In this document: positions 1 through 11,900 of the stretch, one piece after another | Layout: every line of letters starts with the position of its first letter | Numbering within the stretch: position 1 is the stretch's first letter | Assembly (NCBI RefSeq): GCF_003576645.1 | Contig: NC_044923.1 | Location: 12,089,993 to 12,153,992 of the forward strand | Origin: Ipomoea triloba | Lineage: Eukaryota > Streptophyta > Magnoliopsida > Solanales > Convolvulaceae | Direction: 5' to 3' | Length of the DNA stretch: 64,000 bases | Made by a program: the position numbers and the translations under genes | The notes under the pieces: model-generated | Seen by the model: only the letters and a program-made list of their open reading frames with translations | What the model was told of the DNA's origin: nothing | Database searches by the model: none

Positions 1-424
1 GAAATCGATATATGAAAATTAAATTATTTTTATAATAACTTAAGATATTGTATTGGGTAAATTTTATTTTATTTTAAAAATAAATTAATATTTTTGGATT
101 TTTGGATAATTGAATAACTTAAGATATTGTATTTTTGGATGATTTCCTGCAATGAAATAGGGCAGAGATCAAAGTTGCTATATAAAGTTTCAACTACAGT
201 GTACTGTGTATGTATAGCGGGCTATTCAATGCCGTTCAACAATGAGATTCCATTAAAATCAATATATGAAATTAAATTATTTTTTAAAAAATAATAAAAT
301 TTACCCAATACAATATCTTAAGTTATTATATTTAATTTTCATATATCGATTTTGATGGAATTTCATTGCCGAACAATTTTGAATACCCCACTATACATGC
401 ACAGTAGTGCAGTACACTGTAGTT
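1..424. repeat. AT-rich fold-back (MITE-like) repeat
   Basis: The segment from about 192 to 424 is an imperfect inverted repeat: the run beginning aactacagtgtac near 192 returns as its reverse complement ending gtacactgtagtt at 424. Bases 1-70 pair in the same way with about 295-350, so a second partial copy lies outside the first. No coding potential is seen. A non-autonomous fold-back element is the best reading; the superfamily is not clear. Confidence 0.6.
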
Positions 425-430
425 AAAACA

Positions 431-969
431 TTATATAACAATTTTGATTTGTACCATATTTCTTTGCAAGAAATCATTTTCTTCATTAATGAAATAGGGT
501 AAAATCATCCAAAACATCCACATAAATAACATGTCATCATTTTTTCTAATTTTATTTTTCCATGTCATCAAATTAGATGAGTAACTTGTTAGAAATAGGC
601 TAAAAATGCTAGATGAAAAATTATTAAGAGTATAATGACCTAGATGGACCATATTTTAGTTCATGGTGCTAGATGAACAATCAATAATAGTACATGGGCC
701 TATTTGACCATTTTGCCTATATATTCTATTAAAATAAAATAAAAAACTAAATCAAAATAGATATGTCAAATTTAATTTATTCTAATAAGATAAAATTGAA
801 ATCTTATATTTAATTTATTATTTTTGTATTATAGATATTTTTAATTTCATTTGTTTTACTTTTTGAATTTTAATTAAAAAATTGTTAAAATTAAAATAAT
901 AATTTGATTCGAACACACACACTACTTTAATTGAAATAATTTTTTAATCTTTCAATGCAATATTGGGAA
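431..969. other. AT-rich stretch without a recognisable gene
   Basis: Only AT-rich, low-complexity sequence is visible. It abuts the broken 3' end of the SKIP30-like pseudogene at about 970, so the rest of that gene was lost or replaced at this junction. Confidence 0.5.
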
Positions 970-1357
970 AACCTCATCAGTTGCAAAGCTTCCGTCTTGG
1001 TCACCAGTCAAGGGATCCACAGCATCACTGCCACCACCGAGAACAAAAAGCTTTCCAGCAGTGGAGACAACGCCAAAATGGGCGAGTTGTCTTATATTTG
1101 AAGGGAGGACGGGAAGTTTAATCCAAAGGTCACAACCAGGATCATAAAGCTGCCATTGATTATCAGGCTCAAAAGCGCACACACAAAAATTCTTCAGATG
1201 AATTGACCTCTTGACGAGCTTTGTATAGTTCACTACTTCGAACAGCTGCTCTCCAAGAATGAGAAACGAGTTCTAACTTGGGATGAAAGTAGAAGGGAAC
1301 CCATGCAAGGCACCTTAGGGCAACCGCATCAGGGAGACCTTCAATGAGTACAGACAT
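970..1357 (-). pseudogene. SKIP30: F-box/kelch-repeat protein SKIP30-like, truncated and frameshifted
   Basis: The ATG at 1357-1355 opens a reading frame whose first 60 or so residues match the F-box of plant SKIP30 (motifs LIEGLPDAVALRCLA, HPKLELVSHSWRAA, RSSELYKARQE). The frame shifts inside a TG-dinucleotide tract at 1177-1185. The next frame carries the first kelch segment (CAFEPDN, LPVLPSNIR, HFGVVSTAGKLFVLGGGSDA). A two-base contraction of the tract explains the break. Homology stops at about 970 after FATDEV, so only roughly the first third of the family's usual length of about 350 residues remains; the other kelch repeats are absent. Family role: substrate adaptor of an SCF E3 ubiquitin ligase that binds SKP1/ASK through the F-box. 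This copy cannot make a full adaptor and is called a pseudogene, unless the shift and end are assembly errors. Confidence 0.85.
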
Positions 1358-3180
1358 AACGTTTACACTTGCATCAATCTCTACTCGGCAAAGAATGATG
1401 GCAATTTGTAGCTCTCGGCAGAAATGGTTTTGAAATTTGTAACCTGCATGATTAGATAAAAGGATAAGCAAACACTAACTTCAAGAAAATTGATCAACTC
1501 TTATTTATATACTAATTCAACAAAAGCATCATCAAATTTTAGAAAGTCGATAAATCCACATAGAACCAGATTCATAACTGCTTTAATAGTTTAATTACCC
1601 CATAAAAAGCAACAAAAAAACCTCAATTTAATTCAGTTGTCAAAATATTTCTCAGTTGGAATATATAGCAACTGTTTCACACAGATAATAAGTACACATC
1701 TCTAATGCACAGCCAATGTTGTAAGACTAGACTCAATATCATATCAGGCAAATGAGGTAAGATATATGATCCTATGCGGTACTACATAGAAGCCTTGATC
1801 CGTTGATCTGGAATATCCTAGCAAGATTAAACTACTATATTTGCCAAATTTTCTAATATTGTAGACGGAATTGCTCTGATTAACCTTCTATAACAGCAAA
1901 ACTACTTGCTTTAGAGACTCTGTCTCAGGCCCAACACATTCATGAGATTCTGAAAAATTAATCTTCCCATAAACATTCATTCATGAGATCCCACTTGAAG
2001 TGCAGACAAAATACCTATCTTTCCTCCTCCTAGAACACTCAGTAGGGGGGAAGAGCATTTCCAAATAGGATAAAGGGGCGCACAGGGTTCCAGAGGGGTG
2101 GCGATACAATAGACTACTGAATCACCGCCAAAGCATCTGAATAGATGTTGTGTTTGGGATGCATCTACCTAGTTGGTTACCAAGCAAATTCAGAAGTTAC
2201 CTCTAAACCGGGCTTTATACTAAGCCCTTCCCACCCTTGAAACTCAAATTTTGTTCCAATTGTAAAAGATATAGAGAAAAATAGAACCTAAAAATGTTGC
2301 AAATTGGAGATGGGAGAAACAAGCAGCCAGCAAAGGAGGGCAACTGAATAGTTCGATGAAAACTAATCACCATGTCATAAGACCAAAACAGCAAAAACAT
2401 TTGTGATGGCGAAATGCACATTGGCAGTTTCGCACCAAAACCTCAATCTTGAGTGTTGACAATCAGACATCACATTGGACAGTTACGATCGAGAAGACAT
2501 AGACTTCTATTTTAACAAGTAAATAATATGAGTTCATTTCTCCAAAGTTCAAGAATCAAATCAGCTTCTTGGCTTACTAGTAGTTAAAGGGTAATCGCAT
2601 AGTTAATACATTCTCATTTCAGCAAATTATGATCAAGGCACTAAAGATCAGAATGAATCAACAAGCACTATAACCCACAGCCAAAGAATTAATAAAAATC
2701 AACTGCGCAACACAAGAATTTAATCTTTCCGATAAATTCAAAATTTATTAGCAAAAGAACATACACCCACATCTTAAATTCATGAATCAATCCATGCAAA
2801 CCCGAAGGGCAAGATAAATCAGACCAAATTATACAAATTAAAGCCCTAAAACAAGATTCCAAACGAAAAAAAAAAGAGAGGAAATCTGCGAAATTCACAA
2901 TCTTATACCACAAACAACATTACGAAACAACGCAAAAAAGAAATGGGTTTTACCGGAACCCCAAAAGGAAGTCCAATTTCAGCAGATTTGAACCAAATTT
3001 GTAGACAAACAAAAAGAAAAAGAACAAGAAAGATGAACACTTGCCTGCGAAGCAAGCGCAACCCGAATTAGCTGTGCCCTTCAAGAATTGAAAGAGTGTT
3101 AAAGAAGGGTGGAAAGGGGGGGTGCTCGCAGAATTTCGTCTGGAATTACAGAGTTATTGAAAAATAGCTTAAGGCTTGGT
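1358..3180 (-). other. 5' leader intron and upstream flank of the SKIP30-like gene
   Basis: Upstream of the ATG on the minus strand, a good acceptor (catgcag before gttacaaa, near 1447) suggests a leader intron that runs back towards about 2950-3050. Two donors are possible: a GT donor near 2955 (ccg|gtaaaa) or a GC-type donor near 3050 (cag|gcaagt). No other gene is seen. The part from about 2475 is repeated at 16880 as the left edge of duplication copy B. Confidence 0.4.
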
Positions 3181-4836
3181 GTGCGTTTACCCTAGGACAT
3201 GGGAAATGTAGAAATAGAATTAGGCACGAGTATCTGTTGGTGCTCTGGGTTCTGGTTGTTTGGACAACCCGGATGCCACGCGCACAACGTGTTCATTTCG
3301 TTGACAAATATTCATTTTTATTTTTTCTTTTTCACTTTTTCTTCCTCTCCTTCTTGGCTTCTTAGTTCTTACCTTATCTAGTGCTTCAAATTTGGGAATG
3401 ACAGCAAAATGCAATTAACCAGACATATTACATATCCAACAAGTTAATCTTTCTTTCTAATTTCTGTTAGTAATATGATAAAAAAGGAAATTGACACATT
3501 AACAAAAATTGACATGTTATCTATCAACTCTGTAGTAATCGAATTATGAAATAATTAGTACTTTTTTTCTTCAAATTTGTATGTTTGTATGAAGTTGTTT
3601 CCAATTCAAAAACGGAATTGGATGTTCTCGAACACTATATGAGCAGCAAAATGACAAATGTTGCATAACATGACATATCATGATTGATTAACTATATAAT
3701 AAAAGCACAAACACGTTACCCGAAAAAGAGGTGATTGAGTGGTGGACCATAAGTCATAATTCACAGTTTTTGTCAATACTTTTTCAATTGAACTCATTAC
3801 ATGTTGTACATGATTTATTGCATAGAAGTGAGATTAACGAGAATTTTAAAGACAACCTAGCACCTAACCCATAGCTTGGTAGTTGGTAAACTCCAGCTAT
3901 TCACAGACTAGTACCATCTCGAATATGAAATGCTATCTTTCTACCGCTTGTGTTGCTTATAGCAACCCCATCTATGGTTGTTTCTTGATTTTTTACGGAG
4001 TGCAACATGATGTGGAAGAAAGAGAATGTAAGAGAGAAAATTAGGAATATCTAATATTTAAGTTTTTTTAGGGGTCCACAAACAGGAAGAGAAATACTTG
4101 TGAAACACATTGAGCCGCACTCAAATAACGCGTGCACTAGCAAAATACGTGTGAAACACACTGAGCTGTGCCTAAAATTGCACGACCAACTGAACGTGTG
4201 AAAAAGCAGCTTGTTATATAATTTTTTTCTTTTTTTCTACCCCTTTTATTTTCTCTTTCATAATCATATCTATTAAAAAAAAAAACAACAAAAATACTAA
4301 CTATTGATGTTGCTCACTGGGAATGAAATTTCCCACACGGTTAGGCACCCTACAGATTGGACCAGGACTGCTATCCAAATTGTTGCCTGTCTCTCTCTCG
4401 TTTTGTAGTATTTTGTATTTTAATTGTAAATTAAATTAGAATTTGACTTTTGAAAAAAAAATTATGAATATTTATGTGAGCTGGTTCATCCTACCACCGG
4501 TTAAATTTATTTAGGAACTTTGTTATATAGGCTCTGTTTGGCAGAGTTTATTTAGGAGCTTATAGCTTATTTTAAGCTACTAATAAGCTATAAGCTCTGT
4601 TTGATAATGTTCTCAAAATAAGTTAGTAGCTTAAAATAAGAGCTTATTTTGAAACGCTACTTGGGTAGCTTTTCAGAAATAAGCTAGTAGCTTTTTAACC
4701 TTTTTCCATCTTTATCCTTATTATTTTAAATAAATGACATTCTTTACCCCTCTCAATTAAAACCATTTTGACATTTTCTTTTCATTATGTTTGGTAGTAA
4801 TTTCAGTTTGACATTTGTGTTTAAACATTAATTTTT

Positions 4837-5709
4837 GAGTTTATTACCAAAATGGTCCCTCGACTATTGCGAAATTACCAATTTGGTCCTCAACAATTTT
4901 TCTTGACCAATTAAGTCCCTCGACTTTGAAAAAGTTAACCAATTTAGTCCTCCGTTTATTTTTCCGTTAATATCCGTTAAATCAGGACCAAATTGGTAAT
5001 TTTGCTATAGTCAGGGGACCATTTAAGTGAAAAATTAGGGATAAACTACAATAAAGTCATCGTACTATTTGGGAACAAGTAATTAGGTCATCCAACTCAA
5101 ATAAGGCATTGAACTCAGGAAAATAAAGCAATTGAGCCACTGCAACCCAAAAAAAAAAAAAAAGAAGCAATTAACCCATTTTTAAAATTTTTTGTGACAA
5201 ATTCCGACACCGATGACTATTTCAGGCAACCGGCGGTTTCTGGTCGCCTTCTCCTGGGGAAGGCGACCTCGCCTTTGGTCGCCCTCGTCAGAAATGGCGA
5301 CCGACGGCGACCACTGGAAATGATTGTCGGTGCCAAAATTTGTCGCCATAAATTTTTAAAATGGGTTAATTGCTCTTTCTTTTTAGGTTTTAGTCGCTCA
5401 ATTACTTTATTTTTTTGAGTTCAATGGTTTATTTGAGGTTATTTGAGTTGGATGGCCTAATTGCTTGTTTCCAAATAGTACGATGACTTATTTGTATTTT
5501 ATTCCAAAAATTAATTACCAATTTGGTCCCTTGACTATAGCAAAATTACCAATTTGGTCCTGATTTAACGGATGTTTAACAGAAAAATAAACGGAGGACC
5601 AAATTGGTTAAAATTTTGAAAGTCGAGGGACTTAATTGGTCAAGAAAAATTGTTGAGGACCAAATTGGTAATTTCGCAATAGTCGAGGGACCATTTTGGT
5701 AATAAACTC
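4837..5709. mobile_element. MULE-like long-TIR element nested in 4530-6031
   Basis: Inverted repeats of roughly 190 bp start GAGTTTATTACCAAAATGG at 4837 and end with its complement at 5709. The flanks are a perfect 9-bp direct repeat, TTAATTTTT (4828-4836 and 5710-5718), the hallmark of Mutator-like transposition. No transposase is present. The centre holds a third element. Confidence 0.88.
5038..5505. mobile_element. Innermost fold-back element nested in the MULE-like element
   Basis: The termini GGGATAAACTACAATAAAG (5038) and the complement of GGAATAAAATACAAATAAG (5505) are inverted. Flanks repeat AAAAATTA (5030-5037 and 5506-5513). The whole body is a near palindrome, including the GC-richer centre around 5220-5330, so the apparent reading frame there is only a by-product of the symmetry. 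Confidence 0.75.
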
Positions 5710-6031
5710 TTAATTTTTGTATGAACTAACCTTATGAATTATAAACATTTTTTTTTACTTTTTATATTTTCAAATATATGTTCTTACTTTATATTTTATT
5801 TAAATATATTGATTTCATTATTTATATTTTAATATATAAACAAACCTATTTAAATTTAAAATTATTTAAATTGTATGAAAATGTCTTTTTTAGTCTTTTT
5901 ACATTTATCAGCTTATCAAAAAGCTAATTTTACCAAACACTTCTAAGCATAACAGCTCTCAGATTTCAGCTTCGAGTTTATTGCTTTTCAGTTTTCAGCT
6001 ACCTTTTCAGCTAGGTTTGCCAAACATAGCC

Positions 6032-6494
6032 ATAGAGTCCTATTTTTACTCTCTGGTGTGGCAAATGACGATGGATTATTTTTATCATGTGGTATGTCAA
6101 CGATATTATTAACATTTTAAAGGGAAAAAAAAAGAGTAAAAATTAGGGTAGATTTAAAAGTAGAAATAATATATTTTCCTTTAAATTTTTTAGTCCTAAC
6201 CCACTCTACTATTGGATAAACTCGACTAAGGTTGCCGGTACCGCAATAACTAATAACTAATAACCAGTAACAAGATCTCCCAACCAATTAAGTGAGAAAA
6301 TGGAGCAATATAATATAATGCAAACTCTCATAGTGAAGCAAATACCAAGCATTACAGTACAATCAATATAATCACACCAGACCAGTTACTCAAAAACACA
6401 AACTACCAAAGAATATAATGGTACAAGTCAAAAGCTGCTCCCTCTCGATCGAGTAGAAATGATGCATTGTATGCCCCTATGATGCCGTCGGAAA
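6032..6494. other. Intergenic DNA downstream of LTPG copy A
   Basis: Duplicated intergenic sequence that corresponds to about 20578-21008 in copy B. It should contain the 3' UTR of the minus-strand LTPG gene. No separate gene or repeat is recognised. Confidence 0.5.
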
Positions 6495-6579
6495 TTAGAT
6501 TCCCAAACCAGCCATAGATAATGTTGCAGCGAATACGAGGAAACCCAGAAAACGGAAAGAAGTTTTCGCCGTCGTGCCA

Positions 6580-7505
6580 TCAGCCGCCGGCTGTTGTCGA
6601 GGGAACCGTTTTAGACCCTGCCGGCGTGTTGGGAACTTGAGGCGGCGTTTCCTTCGCCTCCGACGGCGGCGGTGCTAGGGAACCAACCGGAGAACTCGCC
6701 GGCACAGCAGCTTCAATTCAATTTTAAACACCATTAACAACCGTAAGAGAGTGTTTATCATGTAATATATATAATATATAAAACATAACCCAGTCAACCT
6801 ATCCAAGTTGGTTACAAATTTACAAGTAACTTATTATAGTTCTTCGTTTTAGCTGATCAGTTATGAAAATTTAACCTAATTTACATTTTCTTGATCTAGG
6901 GTTCATAAGAAGAAATTTATTGGTATATATATATATATATATATATAGGGTCATGTTCAGGTGTGGCTGGGCCTTTCCGTGCTGCCGTGCAAGTTACACC
7001 GTTCAATGTTAAAAAATGCACCACACAAATTTAATAGTGCATTTCTTAACACTGAGTGGTGTAAACCGCACGACGGCACGGGAAGGCGCGACCACATTTG
7101 AATAGAAATCTATATATATATATATAAATAAAGGTGTAGTGGAAATATCTTACCATTGCATTGGCTGACCGGAGGAGTTTGAACCTGGCAGGCGGCGGGC
7201 AAGGCGAGGGCGAGACTTTGGTTAATATTCACGCCGAGATTCGAACCTCCGCCGTTGAGCAACAGGCAAAGGCACTGCGGATTGGACTGAACCACGCCGG
7301 AAAGCTGCCTGCAGCACGACGACGACGGCGCCGGCGGCGCCGACGAATTCCCGGTGACGTAAGTCAAGCACGGCGTCAAACCATCCAGCGCGCTCGTGCA
7401 GCCGTTAGACTGAGCCGTCGCTCCGTTCCACAGCATCATCATGGCGACAACAGCCACGACTAAACCCACCTTGGAAGCCATTGCAAGAAACCTTGACGAC
7501 AACAA
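6580..7505 (-). CDS. GPI-anchored lipid transfer protein (LTPG-like), copy A, GPI tail lost
   Basis: Two exons: 7505-7154 and 6710-6580, joined across a GT-AG intron, giving 160 codons. Translation could also start at the second methionine (7481). A hydrophobic signal peptide (about residues 9-31, GLVVAVVAMMMLWNG) precedes an eight-cysteine LTP domain: C in GCTSAL, C in TPC, the CC pair, CLC, AAC and QCN. Family members are secreted, bind lipids in a hydrophobic cavity and are tethered at the plasma membrane, often supplying cuticle lipids. Exon 2 encodes the Pro/Ser/Thr-rich linker (PASSPVGSLAPPPSEAK), but a 17-nt deletion relative to copy B puts a TGA at 6582-6580. The hydrophobic GPI-signal codons persist out of frame to about 6495. 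If expressed, the protein would be soluble and secreted rather than anchored. Exon 1 is intact, unlike copy B. Confidence 0.85.
6947..7110. mobile_element. Small TIR element (MITE) in the LTPG-A intron
   Basis: Flanked by TA-dinucleotide runs. The left end gggtcatgttcaggtgtggc and the right end around gaaggcgcgaccacat form an imperfect inverted repeat, with inner arms containing tgcaccac and gagtggtgtaaacc. The same element, larger and rearranged, sits at the matching place in copy B, so it predates the duplication. Confidence 0.6.
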
Positions 7506-8076
7506 TTAAGGATCGAATGTAATGAAGAATTGAGGTCAGATGGTTGGGAAATTGGAGTTTGAGTGAGGGAGTAGAGCAATGATGTCTGCAATTTAAATGC
7601 GAAGAATCATCTTCATAATACAGATGGGTAGGTTTTGGTTGGCCAACTCTAACGACGATGATTTGTTTTTGCTAATTAGATGCTGGTTCCATAACTAAAC
7701 CGGTTTAATTAATAGGATTATTGTTGGATGATGATGATAACTACCCATACTTGGTATTGTGACAAGTGTTTGGTGTACTGTGATGATAACTACTATACCC
7801 ACCCTATGACCCTAACCCTGTTAATGAATTTTGCTAAAAGTCAGAAGAATTATTTTTTTGAAAACAAGTCAGAAGAATTATTAATGGGTTTTAATGATAA
7901 TAATGGCTGGTTTGATTGGTAAAACAAACAATGAGCTTAAGATTGTTATTTTTTTTTTATGACCAGAATCTCGAGCCAATATCTAAAGGTGTGTATGGAA
8001 TAAACTTGTACAATGTTTGTTTTAAGGCTTTAATAGCCATATTTTAGATATGGACTAATGATCAAATGAGTTTATC
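7506..8076. other. Upstream region of LTPG copy A
   Basis: Conserved with copy B (about 22176-22703) and expected to contain the LTPG promoter. No convincing TATA box is singled out, and no other gene is recognised. Confidence 0.4.
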
Positions 8077-8215
8077 TGCCAAGGACTTTGTGGTCTGGTG
8101 ACATCAAGTTGCTCTCCCATATGAGAGGTTGTGGGTTCTCGCTTTAGTGGAGGCGAAGTACTCACGAACCTCACGAACAAATACTGCATTGTAAGTTGGT
8201 AACAAAGTCATTTTG
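8077..8215 (+). mobile_element. tRNA-derived SINE, copy A
   Basis: Starts gccaaggactttgtggtctg, resembling a tRNA A box, with a degenerate B box around ggttgtgggttctcgc and a 3' part reading aatactgcattgtaa. The same family occurs at 22704, 35411 (minus), 35580 and inside the hAT element at 39568. It is shared with copy B and so predates the duplication. The stretch 8216-8999 beyond it shows no gene. Confidence 0.7.
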
Positions 8216-8999
8216 CATGCATATATCATCAATCCATGGATAGATCTCATAATTAGTTTTGTTTTCTAAGGAATTAAGGTTGTGCTTGAAAACCAGTAAA
8301 ATATTTTCTGAAAAATGAGGCATTAAAAAAATTCCTTATAAATTTGATGCAACAAAAAGTAGTTATGATTTTTAGATACAAAAATTATGTTTTACCACTT
8401 GACCACCAATTGAGACATTACTAGAGTTGGCTACCAATTCTCATAGCCTAGCATCTATTGCGATTTGGATTCTGTCAATCTTGTGGGCTTGACCAAACTA
8501 TTTGAACTCTTTGAAGACAAATTATATCGTGAATTTTGAATCCATTTTACAATATAAACCCAACAAAGTTCATTTTTAATATATTCATTATACTTTTGTA
8601 CATCAGTACATGTCCATTTTTAATGTACTAGTACACTAAAAATGATTATGTATCAACTATCAATGATATATCTTATAAAATGAAACCTAGTCCATAACAT
8701 GATAACATAATGATTTCCCCTTGAATGGTCAGGCCTGATCCAAGTACCATATGCTCCACCAGAATTCATAACTATAGCAAAGCCAAAGCTAAAGATATTA
8801 ACAATTTTGTGAAGATTGCCAAACAAAGCCAAATGTTATTTAATAATCAATGAGATTTAGATTCTAAATTCACCACCTTTACTTCATTTTAAAGAAAATG
8901 CACAGAAAAGAAAACAAAAAAAATGCTTTTGGATAGGTACAGGAATCAAGATCCATAATAAAATATTGATCTACTTCACTACAAGTATCAAAAGCTGCA

Positions 9000-11900
9000 T
9001 TAGCTACAAGTTGAGGTACGTAGTGCTTGAACACAGTGGGTATCCTCTTCAAGTATTGTTGGGTGTGCTTTCCAAAAGCTTGTATCGATTATATTGCAAT
9101 GCTCAACCACGACTTTCTTGCGACATTTCTCTATTGCACCTTCGGTACTGTAGTCTGATTTTGTTTCCTCCTGGACAAGTCAGCATAAGCCGAAGTATAT
9201 TTAAGTACCCCCAATGTCGAAATATATGAGCATATAAAGAAAATGTTCATTCCAAATGAAATAAATTTTCATGCTAGTATTGATAAACATCATAAAACAA
9301 AATGAAGCAAAGATCGCATAACACATAAAGTTTTAAGGATCAAAGGGTGGTTAATTGTGGTAAGCAACGCCAAATTGGAAAGCAGAGGAACTACCTTGTC
9401 CCAGAAAACAGAGGACCCCTGACGAAAAATGGCTGGTAAATTGTGGTAATCAATCCCAAATTGGGAAAGCATTTCATTTTTTTCTCGCGTTTGAGTGCCC
9501 TACAAAACAAAGATATTCAGCACGGAGTATATGATGCTTGTTTGGTGGGTAGTCATGGTCTACTTTCAGTTTTTCACATTGTTGGACTCTAAAGTATGTG
9601 AGGTTTTTGTTTTACTTTTGGATATATAAATCTTATTTTTTCCCATAAGGTTTTGCTCTCTTGAATCACATGATACACCTTAAGGATTCTAGGACCGATT
9701 ATTAGAATATTTATCATTTTCTTTTCACTATTTTCAAAGTACCAAATAAAAATAATATTTGTATTCAAAAAAAAAAACATTAAAAAGTACAAACATTTGC
9801 TGGAGAAATATGCAAAAGATATCAATTTGTTCCAACAATTGTATATAACAGATCGGCCACTGCCACTTCAACTTAAAAAAGGACATCCCCAAAAGATATT
9901 TGAAAAGAAGCAACGCACCTTAAGGCAGTTTTGAGACTCAGTTTTGCTCTTGCCAGATTTGACGAGCATCCAGAAACAAGTATTGTACTGATTATTAATG
10001 TGGCCTGCATGTTCCGAACAAATGATCAAGAAAAAAAGACATAAACTTTATTATACTTGATATTCTCAGACTACCTCACTAGAATTGTTGTGCATAGATT
10101 TGTTTGAAATTTTTAAATAAAACTTATACTTAAAAAGGTACTCACAGTCAACTTGTCTCCAAGTCAAATAATCTCGGAGAATCTTAGAGGAAGGATAGCA
10201 AACAGATCGTCCATCAAAGTACGGTGGATACTTCAAGTCTTTTTGGGGGAAAAACTCCTTCCACTTCATCATATATATGCAAGAGAAGAGAGAGACAATG
10301 GCAGAGACTATTTCACTGCACACATGATCACAGTAGCTAGTGAATAGTCAACATTTGTTTGACATTTCTCAATCAAAAAGGTCCTAGTGCACTGCTGAAA
10401 TTGGCTAAATGTATTAAACCTCACATAAGAAAACATTATTTGTTAAATGATGACCTCAAAGAAAAAATCGGCAAAGGTCTTTTCTGCATAGCATGCATAA
10501 GCTAAGTGTTCCATGAGGAAAATATAGATACAGAGAAAATAAAAAGAAGGGAAGATAATAGGAAGAAACATATTATTCCTTTCCATATGCTATACATATT
10601 ATGGTTAATTATACAATTCATTAAGCTACTTCTCAACATATATCTACAATACGCAAAGAGCCAAGGAGTATACAATTTCATCTTTCATTACAATATTAAC
10701 AAAGAGAAAAAAAAATTTAAGACTACGTGGGATTATGAAAGAGTTACCTGGCATGCCTTTCATAGAGCAAAGAGTCTTTCTTCAGAACAAAGCTGAAAAA
10801 AAAGTGAATCAGAATCTGATATAAAGAAAAAGAAGTATCACACGAGCAAATAAATAACTATTACCTGTATTCATCGCTCACCCCATATGCGAAGACAATA
10901 TCTTTAAACTCCTCCACCACAGAAACTGCGCAAGAATTCATAAGGTTCAACGCTTGCACATCATTTGGTTTGTCAAAACCATGAGCATCACAAAACCTAT
11001 CAAATGTGTAAGTATATTGAATTATTTCAGAGTTATTACACAAAAAATCACATTATGAAGCACCACTATTCATTAAATATCATTTTTAAAGCTTGTGAAG
11101 CTAAGACTATTATCCACACTCCTTATTAAGCAATGACTAATTCCACATTACAATTTGAATATAGATATTGGTGCTTCAAAAGTAAGTTATCAACAAATAA
11201 AGGAGAACAACAGAAATACTAGCACATTTCAAAGCAGAAAATAAAGTAAATACTCCGTATTTCGTAAGGAAATACAGATAAGCCAGATAAGTTTTATACT
11301 ACTTTGTGGACTAAATAAATAATTAGCTACTGCATTGTTGATTTAGTCAATTTGACGAATTATGAAATAAGTTTCAGTAATTATAAAATTTGTATTTTTA
11401 AAAAATAAAACAGAGTAGTTAAAAATTAAACCACATGAAAATTACTACTTTTTTTCAGCAATTGAAATCTCATAACTTTGGAAGTGTATAGTTGACAATT
11501 TCAATCAAAAATTACTTTAGCTCACCACATAAAGTGATTAAAATGCATTAGAGGGAGCAGTTATCTTATTTATTCAATAAGATTGCACCCAATGGAACAA
11601 TGAGCATTAAAAGGTGAAGTACAAGGAACTTTACCTATGGAAGTGGCAACCATCAATTCGAATGACAATCCAAGTAGATGGCATCAGTCTGCTTTCAAAT
11701 TGGAAAGACTTGATATACTCAGGTTTAATATTTTCAATGCATTCTCCAAAAGAACCCACATCTTTACTAAGAGATTGCTGATCATTCCAGAAGCTTCTAG
11801 CTGTTATATTTTCAGAATGCACAATAATTACTTTCTTCCTCCTCCTCCTAACAGGAGTGCCATCTTCCTGGTACTTCACAATATCTTCAATCTGAATCAT

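Larger units (their letters stand above)
4530..6031. mobile_element. Outer non-autonomous DNA transposon, absent from copy B
   Basis: The ends are inverted: GGCTCTGTTTGGCA at 4530 and the complement of GGCTATGTTTGGCA at 6031. Both sides carry the trinucleotide ATA (4527-4529 and 6032-6034). Copy B has the unfilled site near 20575, where tatata runs straight into gagtcc. The 3-bp target duplication and the GTTTGG-containing termini suggest PIF/Harbinger-type mobilisation, although the usual target is TWA. No transposase is visible. A second element is nested at 4837-5709. Confidence 0.8.

Noticed and set aside
5194..5418. Open frame with Arg-rich product
   Set aside because: Lies in the palindromic centre of the innermost fold-back element; its apparent codons are a result of symmetry.
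7161..7463. Arg-rich open frame on the plus strand
   Set aside because: Antisense shadow of LTPG exon 1, caused by its GC-rich codons.
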